Shown here piece after piece: positions 24,974 to 34,213 of a DNA stretch of 64,000 nucleotides (position 1 is the stretch's first letter; each line of letters opens with the position of its first letter). Location: positions 1-64,000 of the forward strand of contig DDTB01000015.1 in assembly GCA_002343985.1 (NCBI GenBank), in the 5' to 3' direction. The translations under genes and the position numbers were made by a program. The notes beneath the pieces were generated by a model. That model was not told where the DNA came from. It did no database searches and was given only the letters and a program-made list of their open reading frames with translations. The stretch comes from Chitinophagaceae bacterium UBA2375 (GTDB taxonomy: Bacteria; Bacteroidota; Bacteroidia; Chitinophagales; Chitinophagaceae).

Positions 24974-27900
24974 ATGACAACCAGGATCCATGGATCTAAG
25001 GTCATCTTATCAATGATGATCTTTTGCTGTTTGAGTATTGCAGGTATTGCACAAACAGTATTTACCGACAATTTTAACCGGGCATCAATAAGCCCCGGCG
25101 GCACGCCATCGCTCACACTAACATCTGTAAACACCGGCTCAGGCAGTTCAACCATTTCAGGTAGCTCTTTCCTGCAAATCAATAATGGTGGGTCAGCCGG
25201 AAGGAGTTATGTGCATGGCCCATTATCGGGATACGACAGTCCGTTTACAGGCACTTTGGCCAATAACCAGAATATCGTAACCTGGACTTTCAACATGCGC
25301 TATAACCGAACCACGGTGCCATCGGGTTTTGATAATGGTAACTATGGAACTGCAGTTGTGCTCGCTGCCAGTACATCTACATTTACTAACGGTAACGGTT
25401 ATGCGGTGGTATATGGTGGAACGGAAGCCACCAAGCGCTACAAACTGGTATCATATTCGGGTGGTTTGGATGCCAATGCCAATATCACCGATATCGTTAC
25501 CAATACAGCCGCAGCCCCGGCAAACCCTAATAACTATGTAAGCATCAGGGTAACATATAATCCCGGTACCAATACCTGGGCCCTGTATTTTCGTGATGAT
25601 GGCAACAGCGCATGGTCTGATCCGTCAACTGGCGTAAATACACAGATAGGAAGCAATACGGTGAATAGTACCTATACGGGAACGGCGTTGACGAATTTTG
25701 GTTATTTATTTAATTACAGCACCGCAGGTGGCCAGAATGCCCAATTTGATAATTTCTCAGTGTCTGTAAGTACTGATCCATATCTTTCGGCTTCAGTAAG
25801 CTCACTGGCATTCGGCAATCAAATTCCACTGACAAACTCAGTAGCGCAAACGTTTACCATCAACGCGGCTAACTTAAGCCCAGCCACAGGGAATATTACT
25901 GTTGACGCGCCTAACGCTGATTTTGAAGTGTCGAACGATGGCAGTTCCTGGTTTTCATCCACCAGTATTGGGTACAGTGGCGGAAGCATTTCCGGTGCAA
26001 CGGTTTACGTCAGGTTTACACCGCAATCCGCAGGCGCTAAATCAGGAAACTTAACATTTACAGGAGGATCTCTATCATCTCCTCCCACAGTGGCATTAAC
26101 AGGCACAGGCCAGGCAGCCGCAAATATCAAAACCTGGAATGTAAATAATGGTAACTGGAATACTGCCGGAAGCTGGACGCCATCAGGCGTACCTGTTGCG
26201 GGTGATATTGTACGATTCAATAACAGTAATAATATCACGGTAACGGTGAATACCAACCCGGCCACATTAAGCGGTTTGCAATTTTTGGGATCGGGCACTG
26301 TTACCATGCAGCCAGGTGGGGGAAACAGAACCATCAACATCAATAATCCGGGTTCTGGTTTGAATATTTCATCCTCATCAACCGTAACATTGGTTGGAGC
26401 GGGTAATAACGACGTAACCATTGCTTTTGCCGGTTCTGGGAATTATTCGGAAATATCCGGTAACCTCAACCTGAATATTGCCAGTGGAGATTTTGGCGCT
26501 TTGAATACAAACAACAGCAATACAACGGTAACGGGTACCCTAACTAAAAACGGTGGTACCCTCACGTCAAACGCGGCCAACCTGGTATTTGCCAATGGCG
26601 GAACTTATGTACACGCCATGAATGGCGGGGCCATTGCCACCGCTACATGGCAGGATGGCTCAACCTGCAGGGTTACCGGGGTTACAACAACCGTGCCTAC
26701 GGTGGCAAGTTTCGCGCAGAGTTTCAGCAATTTCGAATGGGATTGTACGAGCCAGACTTCTTCTGTTTCACTGATAGGTAACCTTACCACAATCAGGAAT
26801 AATTTCAATATGGTTAGCAGCGGTTCTGCTGTATTGCAAATGGCCATTTCTGGGGCAATATTTACGGTATCCATTGGTGGGAATTTCACACAATCCGGCG
26901 GTAGCCTCACCTTAAATACAACCAGTGGGTCAGCCACTGTGAATATCAATGGCAACTTTACGATGTCGGGTGGCACGCTCACAAGGGGTAGTGGAACAGG
27001 TTCCATCAATTTTACCGGCACAAGCGTTCAGCAATTCAGTAAATCGGGCGGCACCATTTCCGGTAGCATGCCTTTTACCGTGAAAACAGGCGCCACCGTT
27101 GATTTTGGAACCAGCGTACTCGATGGCACAAGCGCCACATTTACGTCCGAATCCGGGTCAACCCTGATCACATCTAACAATGCAGGCTTCAGCTCTAGCG
27201 GAAACTCTGGCTCCATCCAGGTTGGTGGCACACGCATTTATAACAATGCGGGCAGCTATGAATTCCGCGGCAGCAACACGGGTACCTTCACGACAACATC
27301 CAACCAGGTGGCCAACCTCACGTTTAACCGTTCTGCGGGCGTTACAATCGACAGGGACTTCACGGTAACGGGTACCCTGAATTTACAGGATGGTATTGTA
27401 ACTACCGGGGCCAACGCTATTACGGTGAACGCGTCGGGCAATATCAGCAATGCTTCATCGTCTAACTATATCAATGGCAGGTTGAACCAGGTGTATAACA
27501 GCACAAGTTCTAAAACATTCCCGATAGGAAAGGGTGGCAATTACCGCCCGGTAACACTCGAATACCTCACACTCACCGGTACCAGTACCGTGAGCACAGA
27601 GCAGTTTGAATCGGCATTGCCAGGTACACTCCCTGCCAATACCAATCTTTTTACAGACCGCCATTGGGATGTCTCACAAACAGGCGGCAGCGCCTTCACC
27701 TACCGGTTAACCTTAGACGCAAACGGTTATACACCTAACGGCGATGTAGTGATACTGCGCAACCAGTCGGGTACGGTGACATCTAACCCAACCACAACAC
27801 CCAATTATACCAATAGCAGCGGGCTGAACGCTTTCGGCTTATTCGCCCTTGGCTCCGATTGCGCCGCGGCAACCACAGCCAACGCAGGCCCTGATCAAAC

Positions 27901-30325
27901 AGATGCCCTGACCTGCGGATTGAGCTCTGTAACACTGGCAGCGAACACGCCCACATACGGCACCGGCGCATGGAGCATCATTTCCGGAACAGGTGGGTCA
28001 TTTGTGGATGCATCAGACCCCGCAACCAATTTCAATGGGGTTAACGGTAACGCATATACGCTGCGTTGGACGGTTACCAATGGTAATTGTTCCGCTTTTG
28101 ATGATGTGGATATTACCTTAAATGCCAACCCGGTGGCCGGCATCACCAATAACAGTGGCTTTACGGAACTGACATGTACCAATACCAGTGTGAGTGTTAC
28201 GGCAACAGGAGGCGCAACGTATAGTTGGGATAATGGATTAGGCAACAACGCGAATGCAAGCATAACAACGCCTGGTACTTATACCGTTACCGTAACATCA
28301 GCTGCAGGTTGTACCGATACTGAAAGTATTGTGATCACACAAAACATTACGCCGCCAGCAGTACCCGGTGCCATCACTGGCCCGCTGGATGTTTGCCCGC
28401 ATGTGAATACAGGCATACCCATCACCTATACCAGCAGCCCTGCTGCGGGTGCGGTGAGTTATGTATGGGCCGTGCCCCCGGGCGCAACCATCCAGAGCGG
28501 ACAAGGCACTACGAGCATTGATGTGCTGATTGATAATAGTTTCGCGCAAACGAACCAGCAATTCAAGATCCGCGCGGTAGCGGCCAATGGTTGCCTCAGC
28601 GATCCCAGTTCATTAATCGTTTTGAAAAACATCCCCGCGATACCGGCAGCCATCAATGGCCCAACCAATGCTTGTCCATTTGTGGGCCAGCCAGGAACTG
28701 TAACTTATTCCATTGCTCCGGTGCAGTATGCAACATCTTATACCTGGACGGTTCAGGGTACGGGCATCAGCCTGGTGAGCGGACAAGGCACTACGAGCGT
28801 GGAAGTTAGCTTTGGGTTAAACTTCAATACCGGCAATATCCGTGTAACCGCGAATTCAAATTGCGGTAACAGGTCTCCGCGCACGCTGAGCATCAGCCGC
28901 CAGATCCCTGCGGCCCCAACCGCCATTAATGGACAAACGAATGTTTGTTCGTTTATTGGCACCAACAACCCGGTTACATATACCATTGACCCGGTGGCAA
29001 ATGCTACATCGTATACCTGGACAGCCCCACCGAATGCAACAATCGTGAGCGGACAGGGTACCACCAGCGTGGATGTGACATTCCAAACCGGTTTCAGTAC
29101 CAGCGTGCTGAAAGTGAAATCTGTGTCGAACTGCTTTACCAGCGGTGACCGCCAGTTGACCTTAACGGCAGCTTCTACCAGCACCCCCGGCCTGATCAGC
29201 GGTCCAACAAATGCCTGTACTTTCATTGGAAGTATGGATGAAGCAACATACATCATTCGTAAAGTGACCAATGCAGTCAGTTACAACTGGACGGTTCCAA
29301 CAGGCGCTACCATCACCAGCCATCCCGCAGGATTGGGTGCGAATGATACGATCATCACGGTGGCGTTTGACAACAGTTTTGTTTCAGGCACTAATATTTC
29401 GGTGCAGGCTGTGAATTGCAATACCAGCTCGCCCAGGAATTTCACTGTGTACCGCAACACGGCATCCACGCCGGGTTTGATCAGCGGACCGGTGAATGTG
29501 TGTGAGTATAAAATCTCGCCATCGAATCCTTCAGGCACAACGGCAACGTATACCATCCGTAAAGTGGCCAATGCCTTGTCGTATAACTGGACGGCCCCGG
29601 TCAATGCCAGCATTACCGCGCACCCTGCAGGCCCTGGTGTGAATGATACGATTGTGGAAGTGACCTTTAACAGCAATTTTGTAAACGGTTCAATTCAGGT
29701 AAGCGCTACCAATGGTTGTGGTACCAGTACAAACCGCAGTTTATCACTCACCACATTAAACCCCGGAACGCCTGGTGGTATTGATGTGGTTCAGGTACAG
29801 GCTTGTCCGAACCGCGTGTATACTTATTCAATCGCTGCATTGCCATCAAATGCCACATCGATAAATTGGACGGTACCTTCCGGAGGAACCATTACTTCCG
29901 GACAGGGTAGTACCAGCATCACGGTTTCCTATGCCAACACGGCGATTTCGGGAACGGTGAGCGCCCAGGCTTTGAACAATTGCGGCAACAGCAGCATCCG
30001 CAACCTGACGGTTAAGCTGTCGGCTTGTCCGGAGGGTGTATTTGCCGGAAAAGGAAAAGTTCAGCCGGTCATGGCAGACCAGGGCCTTGAACTGGAACTG
30101 TACCCGAACCCGTCCACTGAAGCATTCAGGATCCAGGCAAGGGGCCTGAACCAGCAACAGACTGTTACTGTTCGGTTGCTTGACCTGCAGGGCAGGGAAC
30201 TGAAGCGCTGGGTGATGATGCCATCGAATATGCAGTCGTTCGGGGCCGACCTCAAGGCTGGCACGTACCTGCTGGAACTCAGCCAGGGTAAGCGGCGCCA
30301 GGTGGCCAGGCTCATCAAACAATAA
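24974..30325 (+). CDS. P4: giant T9SS-exported lectin-like/beta-helix protein (1783 aa)
   Basis: The signal peptide is at residues 1-26, cut GIA|Q. Next is a concanavalin/LamG-like domain (27-270) starting VFTDNFNRAS and ending QNAQFDNFSVS. A choice-of-anchor-like Ig domain (272-382) contains YVRFTPQSAGAKSGNLTFTG. A beta-helix-like region (385-885) opens with NWNTAGSWTPSGVP and closes with FPIGKGGNYRP and HWDVSQTGG. An Ig domain with SWDNGLGNNANASI (about 1053-1128) is nearly the same as the triple repeat of P5. Six PKD-like repeats in the order seen in P3, and a T9SS type A domain (LYPNPS), complete it. It probably binds a polymer or surface; the substrate is unknown. Confidence 0.9.
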   Translation: MTTRIHGSKVILSMMIFCCLSIAGIAQTVFTDNFNRASISPGGTPSLTLTSVNTGSGSSTISGSSFLQINNGGSAGRSYVHGPLSGYDSPFTGTLANNQNIVTWTFNMRYNRTTVPSGFDNGNYGTAVVLAASTSTFTNGNGYAVVYGGTEATKRYKLVSYSGGLDANANITDIVTNTAAAPANPNNYVSIRVTYNPGTNTWALYFRDDGNSAWSDPSTGVNTQIGSNTVNSTYTGTALTNFGYLFNYSTAGGQNAQFDNFSVSVSTDPYLSASVSSLAFGNQIPLTNSVAQTFTINAANLSPATGNITVDAPNADFEVSNDGSSWFSSTSIGYSGGSISGATVYVRFTPQSAGAKSGNLTFTGGSLSSPPTVALTGTGQAAANIKTWNVNNGNWNTAGSWTPSGVPVAGDIVRFNNSNNITVTVNTNPATLSGLQFLGSGTVTMQPGGGNRTININNPGSGLNISSSSTVTLVGAGNNDVTIAFAGSGNYSEISGNLNLNIASGDFGALNTNNSNTTVTGTLTKNGGTLTSNAANLVFANGGTYVHAMNGGAIATATWQDGSTCRVTGVTTTVPTVASFAQSFSNFEWDCTSQTSSVSLIGNLTTIRNNFNMVSSGSAVLQMAISGAIFTVSIGGNFTQSGGSLTLNTTSGSATVNINGNFTMSGGTLTRGSGTGSINFTGTSVQQFSKSGGTISGSMPFTVKTGATVDFGTSVLDGTSATFTSESGSTLITSNNAGFSSSGNSGSIQVGGTRIYNNAGSYEFRGSNTGTFTTTSNQVANLTFNRSAGVTIDRDFTVTGTLNLQDGIVTTGANAITVNASGNISNASSSNYINGRLNQVYNSTSSKTFPIGKGGNYRPVTLEYLTLTGTSTVSTEQFESALPGTLPANTNLFTDRHWDVSQTGGSAFTYRLTLDANGYTPNGDVVILRNQSGTVTSNPTTTPNYTNSSGLNAFGLFALGSDCAAATTANAGPDQTDALTCGLSSVTLAANTPTYGTGAWSIISGTGGSFVDASDPATNFNGVNGNAYTLRWTVTNGNCSAFDDVDITLNANPVAGITNNSGFTELTCTNTSVSVTATGGATYSWDNGLGNNANASITTPGTYTVTVTSAAGCTDTESIVITQNITPPAVPGAITGPLDVCPHVNTGIPITYTSSPAAGAVSYVWAVPPGATIQSGQGTTSIDVLIDNSFAQTNQQFKIRAVAANGCLSDPSSLIVLKNIPAIPAAINGPTNACPFVGQPGTVTYSIAPVQYATSYTWTVQGTGISLVSGQGTTSVEVSFGLNFNTGNIRVTANSNCGNRSPRTLSISRQIPAAPTAINGQTNVCSFIGTNNPVTYTIDPVANATSYTWTAPPNATIVSGQGTTSVDVTFQTGFSTSVLKVKSVSNCFTSGDRQLTLTAASTSTPGLISGPTNACTFIGSMDEATYIIRKVTNAVSYNWTVPTGATITSHPAGLGANDTIITVAFDNSFVSGTNISVQAVNCNTSSPRNFTVYRNTASTPGLISGPVNVCEYKISPSNPSGTTATYTIRKVANALSYNWTAPVNASITAHPAGPGVNDTIVEVTFNSNFVNGSIQVSATNGCGTSTNRSLSLTTLNPGTPGGIDVVQVQACPNRVYTYSIAALPSNATSINWTVPSGGTITSGQGSTSITVSYANTAISGTVSAQALNNCGNSSIRNLTVKLSACPEGVFAGKGKVQPVMADQGLELELYPNPSTEAFRIQARGLNQQQTVTVRLLDLQGRELKRWVMMPSNMQSFGADLKAGTYLLELSQGKRRQVARLIKQ
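28358..30031 (+). repeat. P4 PKD-like repeat array (6 units)
   Basis: Six units are colinear with those of P3, for example PPGATIQSGQGTTSIDVLID in unit 1 of both and FVGQP in unit 2 of both. DNA similarity is visible over long stretches. Confidence 0.88.
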
Positions 30326-30351
30326 ATGGTCTAACCCATCAAAATAGAAAG

Positions 30352-30384
30352 CCATCCAAGCTCCGGCCTGGATGGTTTTTTTTT
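30352..30384 (+). terminator. intrinsic terminator of P4
   Basis: A 7-bp stem CCATCCA/TGGATGG with a 10-base loop is followed by nine T. It lies 26 bases after the stop. The rest of the spacer to 30589 is AT-rich, with no confident promoter match. Confidence 0.85.
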
Positions 30385-30589
30385 GTTGCAGGAAGCAAAG
30401 GATTTTTTTTATTTTTCCCGAAACAATCTAACTTAGTTATTTGTAATTCGTCCCTGGAATAGCATCCTCCAACCACTTTTTTAACATGACAAACTTTTTT
30501 AGCAACTGTGTCGGTCTTTTTTAATGTGTACTTTGTACATTATATAAGGTTTGGCCAGTAGCTGATTCTTCAAACATAAAAACAATAAT

Positions 30590-33500
30590 ATGACAACGAG
30601 CACTACACAACAATGGTTCCGACAGGTGCTGGCAGGCAAAGCCTTTTGGCTGATACCCGCTATGTTCCTGTTTTCGGTACAGTCATTTGCGCAGAATGTG
30701 TTTAACGGTGAACCCGTTCAATGGGTGGGCAGGCCAAATGGGTACAGTACCACGCCTTACAATTCTGATTACCGGACAACAGTTTACCGGAGGGTATCTA
30801 CCAATTCAGTTTTTCCAACTGATGGCCGCGGCCAATGGGCAACCACCATCAATGTGCAGAACTCAGGCGGCAATATTGCACCTGATAATATGCCAGGCGG
30901 CGGTGGTTCCGGCTGGTTGTTGATTTCAGGCCCTTCATCCAACCGTTTCCAGAATAAATGGAATTTTAACGGTATAGGACAGGCTGCTATTAACGGAATC
31001 AACGGAGTTATTCTGCAAGGTGGCGGTCAGGACATGGGATTAAACATGTCGACCACAGGCCGCTACACATTTGTTTTCCGGGATGCCGGTTATGCGAATT
31101 CTGAAGTGTATATTGGATATACACAAAATGATCCGGTACAGCCTTCCTACCAGGGCCAGTCGTTTAACCAGAATACTTATGGTTCAGTAATCAGTATCAG
31201 CACCAATGCCACGCCTTCATCCGGTGAAAATATTTATGTTCGTTACCGGGTGGGTACCAACAATTTCACAACCGGTACTTCGGTTGTCCAGGCATCCGGT
31301 TCCGGTACCAGTTGGTCTGCTGAAATACCACAGCAAACCTGTGGCCAAACAGTTTATTTTTATGTGTTCACCAGTACCCGCACCCTGAGCCAGATTAATT
31401 CATCATCTGAGCAGGATAGGAGTTTAGCGGTGTTGAGGTATGATGACTCATTTGGGAACAACTTTTCATACCAGGTATCTCCATTGCCAACTGCGGGCAT
31501 AACCAATAACAGCGGTACAACAGTACTAACATGTACACAAACTTCTATCAGTGTAACAGCCACGGGTGGTGTTGCCTATAGTTGGGACAATGGTTTGGGC
31601 AATAATGCCAATGCAACCATCACTGCACCTGGAACATATACCGTAACGGTAACCGGCGAGAATGGTTGTACATCTAACGCCAATATCAATGTTACACAGG
31701 ATATCACGCCACCCTCAGCCGGCATTACCAACAATACAGGCACAACCGTATTGGATTGCAATGTCAGTGAAATCAATGTAACAGCAACAGGAGGTGTTTC
31801 TTATGCATGGGATAATGACCTTGGCAGCAATGCCAATGCTTCCATTAGTGCTGCAGGAACATATACAGTTACCGTAACCGGTGCCAATGGTTGCACTTCT
31901 ACAGCAAATATTAACGTTACGCAGGATGTTACTCCTCCAACAGCGGGTATCACCAATAATAGTGGCACGACCATATTAACTTGCAGCCAGACTTCTATTA
32001 GCGTTACTGCAACAGGTGGCGCTTCCTATAGCTGGGATAACGGCTTGGGCAATAATGCCAATGCCAGCATTACGGCTCCCGGAAATTATACTGTTACTGT
32101 AACTGGTGCAAATGGCTGCACATCTACAGCCAGTATCAGTGTTACTCAGGATCTCGCGGTACCGGGCGCTACAACAGTGTCAGGCTTTACCAATGTTTGT
32201 CCTTACCTGGGCAACAATATCCAGGTTACCTACACGGCCAATGCAGCCGGTGCTACCAGCTATAACTGGGTTTTACCTCCAAATGTGAACCTGGTATCTG
32301 GACAAGGAACAGCTAACCTGACGGTTACGTTTAATGCAGGTTTTGCCACACAGGCCAACAAGCAAATCCGTGTAACCGCTTCCAATAGTTGCGGCAGCAA
32401 TACCCTGGTAATCTATTACCTGCTGGTGCAATTCCCAAGCACACCGGCGCCGATCCAGGCTTCTTCAAACAATGTTTGTGCAAGCCTTGGCAATCCATTG
32501 GCGCCGATTGTGTATACCATTCCAAAAGTATTGGGCGCTACATCATATATCTGGACAGCCCAGGCAGGGAACACAACCATTACAAGCATCAATGGTGCGG
32601 GAGAAAATGATACCACTGTAAGCGTTACATTCAGTAATGCATTTACCACCAGCGCCATTACGGTACAGGCGGTGAATAGTTGCGGAACCAGCGGTACACG
32701 CAGCCTCACCATTACAAGGGCCAATCCTAGCACGCCAAGCCTGATCAGTGGGCCAACCAATGCCTGCGCGTTTATCAGCCCGAGCGTAACTGCAGCTACG
32801 TACACTGTAGCATCTCAACCTAATGTAACAACTTATAACTGGACGTTGCCTGTTGGCGCGATCAACGTTACCGGGCAAGGTACCAACAGTGTTTCCTTTA
32901 TTTACCCTGCCGGATATACGGGAGGTACCATTAGCGTATCGGCCAGCAATGGTTGCGGTACCAGCGTACAACCCAGGACACTCTCCATTGCTACATTAAG
33001 CCCATCAGCCCCAAGTCCTATTGATGTCATCAATACCATCAATTGCGATGGCCCGGGCGACAGGGAGTATATTTACTCAATTGCATCATTGCCATCTAAC
33101 GCTACCAGCGTTCAATGGACAGTGCCTTCTGGAGGAACCATCCTCAGTGGCCAGGGTAGCAGCAGCATCACGGTGTCTTATCCGTCAAGCGCCATCAGCG
33201 GTGCGGTAACGGCTACCGGCGTGAACAACTGCGGAACCAGTGTAACACGCGTGCTGAATATCAAACTGCCCGCTTGCCCGGATCCGCTGGCTAAGTCTAA
33301 CGGCAACGAATACGCGAAAGGGTTTAGCGCCGCTTCAGATAAAACCGTAGCGCCGGAAGCACAGGTATTCCCGAATCCGTCTACAGGTGCATTCAACGTA
33401 CGCCTGCAGCAAGCTGATGCTAACCAGCAGGTAACGGTTCGCCTGCTCGACCTGCAGGGCAGGGAGTTGAAGCGCATGATCATGATGAAAGGCGCCGCGG

Positions 33501-33592
33501 TTCAGTTTGGCAACGAACTGAAGCCAGGCACGTATATGCTTGAATTCCTGCAAGGCTGCCAGCGCAGTGTGCAGAAGCTGATTAAGCTCTAA
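30590..33592 (+). CDS. P5: T9SS-exported Ig/PKD-repeat protein (1000 aa)
   Basis: The smallest of the seven. The signal peptide is at residues 1-34, cut SFA|Q. The N-terminal part (35-298) was not recognised as a named family. It looks like two beta-sandwich modules, one with YTFVFRDAGY and one with YVRYRVGTNNF and a paired Cys region. Three tandem Ig-like repeats of exactly 75 residues follow (300-524), then four PKD-like repeats matching P1 in type and order, and a T9SS type A domain with VFPNPSTGAF. It ends KLIKL as in P6. An adhesin-like role is inferred from the architecture only. Confidence 0.9.
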   Translation: MTTSTTQQWFRQVLAGKAFWLIPAMFLFSVQSFAQNVFNGEPVQWVGRPNGYSTTPYNSDYRTTVYRRVSTNSVFPTDGRGQWATTINVQNSGGNIAPDNMPGGGGSGWLLISGPSSNRFQNKWNFNGIGQAAINGINGVILQGGGQDMGLNMSTTGRYTFVFRDAGYANSEVYIGYTQNDPVQPSYQGQSFNQNTYGSVISISTNATPSSGENIYVRYRVGTNNFTTGTSVVQASGSGTSWSAEIPQQTCGQTVYFYVFTSTRTLSQINSSSEQDRSLAVLRYDDSFGNNFSYQVSPLPTAGITNNSGTTVLTCTQTSISVTATGGVAYSWDNGLGNNANATITAPGTYTVTVTGENGCTSNANINVTQDITPPSAGITNNTGTTVLDCNVSEINVTATGGVSYAWDNDLGSNANASISAAGTYTVTVTGANGCTSTANINVTQDVTPPTAGITNNSGTTILTCSQTSISVTATGGASYSWDNGLGNNANASITAPGNYTVTVTGANGCTSTASISVTQDLAVPGATTVSGFTNVCPYLGNNIQVTYTANAAGATSYNWVLPPNVNLVSGQGTANLTVTFNAGFATQANKQIRVTASNSCGSNTLVIYYLLVQFPSTPAPIQASSNNVCASLGNPLAPIVYTIPKVLGATSYIWTAQAGNTTITSINGAGENDTTVSVTFSNAFTTSAITVQAVNSCGTSGTRSLTITRANPSTPSLISGPTNACAFISPSVTAATYTVASQPNVTTYNWTLPVGAINVTGQGTNSVSFIYPAGYTGGTISVSASNGCGTSVQPRTLSIATLSPSAPSPIDVINTINCDGPGDREYIYSIASLPSNATSVQWTVPSGGTILSGQGSSSITVSYPSSAISGAVTATGVNNCGTSVTRVLNIKLPACPDPLAKSNGNEYAKGFSAASDKTVAPEAQVFPNPSTGAFNVRLQQADANQQVTVRLLDLQGRELKRMIMMKGAAVQFGNELKPGTYMLEFLQGCQRSVQKLIKL
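31487..32161 (+). repeat. three tandem 225-bp Ig-domain repeats in P5
   Basis: Units start at 31487, 31712 and 31937. Each encodes AGITNNxGTTxL, SVTATGG, SWDNGLGNNANA and TYTVTVTGxNGCTS. Unit 2 is the most divergent (DNDLGSN). A single copy of the same unit is in P4 near 28130-28355. Confidence 0.9.
32156..33280 (+). repeat. P5 PKD-like repeat array (4 units)
   Basis: Four units match the four of P1 in order. Unit 1 has NVCPYLGNN and ATQANKQIRV, unit 2 TSINGAGENDTT, unit 3 FIYPAGYTGG, and unit 4 IDVINT. Confidence 0.87.
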
Positions 33593-33618
33593 CACCGATC
33601 TTTCATATTCATGTTTAC

Positions 33619-33652
33619 AAACAGCCCTCGTTTCCGGGGGCTGTTTGTTTTT
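33619..33652 (+). terminator. intrinsic terminator of P5
   Basis: A 12-bp stem with one T-G wobble (AAACAGCCCTCG/CGGGGGCTGTTT) and a TTTC loop is followed by a T-rich tail. Confidence 0.85.
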
Positions 33653-33761
33653 AATGTCAAATCCTGGAATACAAGTTGAAGATTGTTCATCATGCACATG
33701 TCATTTCTTCCAAACCTGGTGGAATCAATAGATGATACCGCAATATGATTGTACACATGTT

Positions 33762-33778
33762 CGACCCCGAAGGGGTCG
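33762..33778. repeat. palindrome CGACCCC-GAA-GGGGTCG
   Basis: A perfect 7-bp stem preceded by GTACACATGTT. It resembles the element at 12325-12339 and, like it, adjoins a CATACAT array. Probably a REP-like dispersed element. Confidence 0.65.
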
Positions 33779-33782
33779 GATA

Positions 33783-33868
33783 TCACACATTAAGCATTAC
33801 ACATCATACATCATACATCATACATCATACATCATACATCATACATCATACATCCCCCATCATACATT
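33783..33868 (+). repeat. heptamer array CATACAT in the P5-P6 spacer
   Basis: About eight nearly perfect 7-bp units are followed by CATCCCCCATCATACAT. This array is shorter and purer than the one at 12387-12673. The remaining spacer (33869-34213) is AT-rich and shows no gene or confident promoter. Confidence 0.85.
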
Positions 33869-34213
33869 TTTTTAAAATCTTTCCCCCATTCGCTTGCATT
33901 TCTCATTTTCAATATTTACTTTAGCCCTTGTAGTAGTCCGCCCAATCCTATCTACAAACAAAAAATCTCCATTTTCCTGGCCTGTTTTTTATTATCCACA
34001 AAGGCATAACCGTACCAACAATCCGCTGAAATTCCCTGCCAGAGCGTGTTTTACTGCTCGTTTCCAATGTCATGCTTGTTGAATGTATTCATTGCCGGCA
34101 ACCTGTTTGATTGAATGCAAACTAATGTTACCTGCATCTGATGATAAATGTTTTGTCTAAACCCACAACACCTGATTCTTCAGGCGTTCATTTTTTTACT
34201 TAAATCAAACAGC

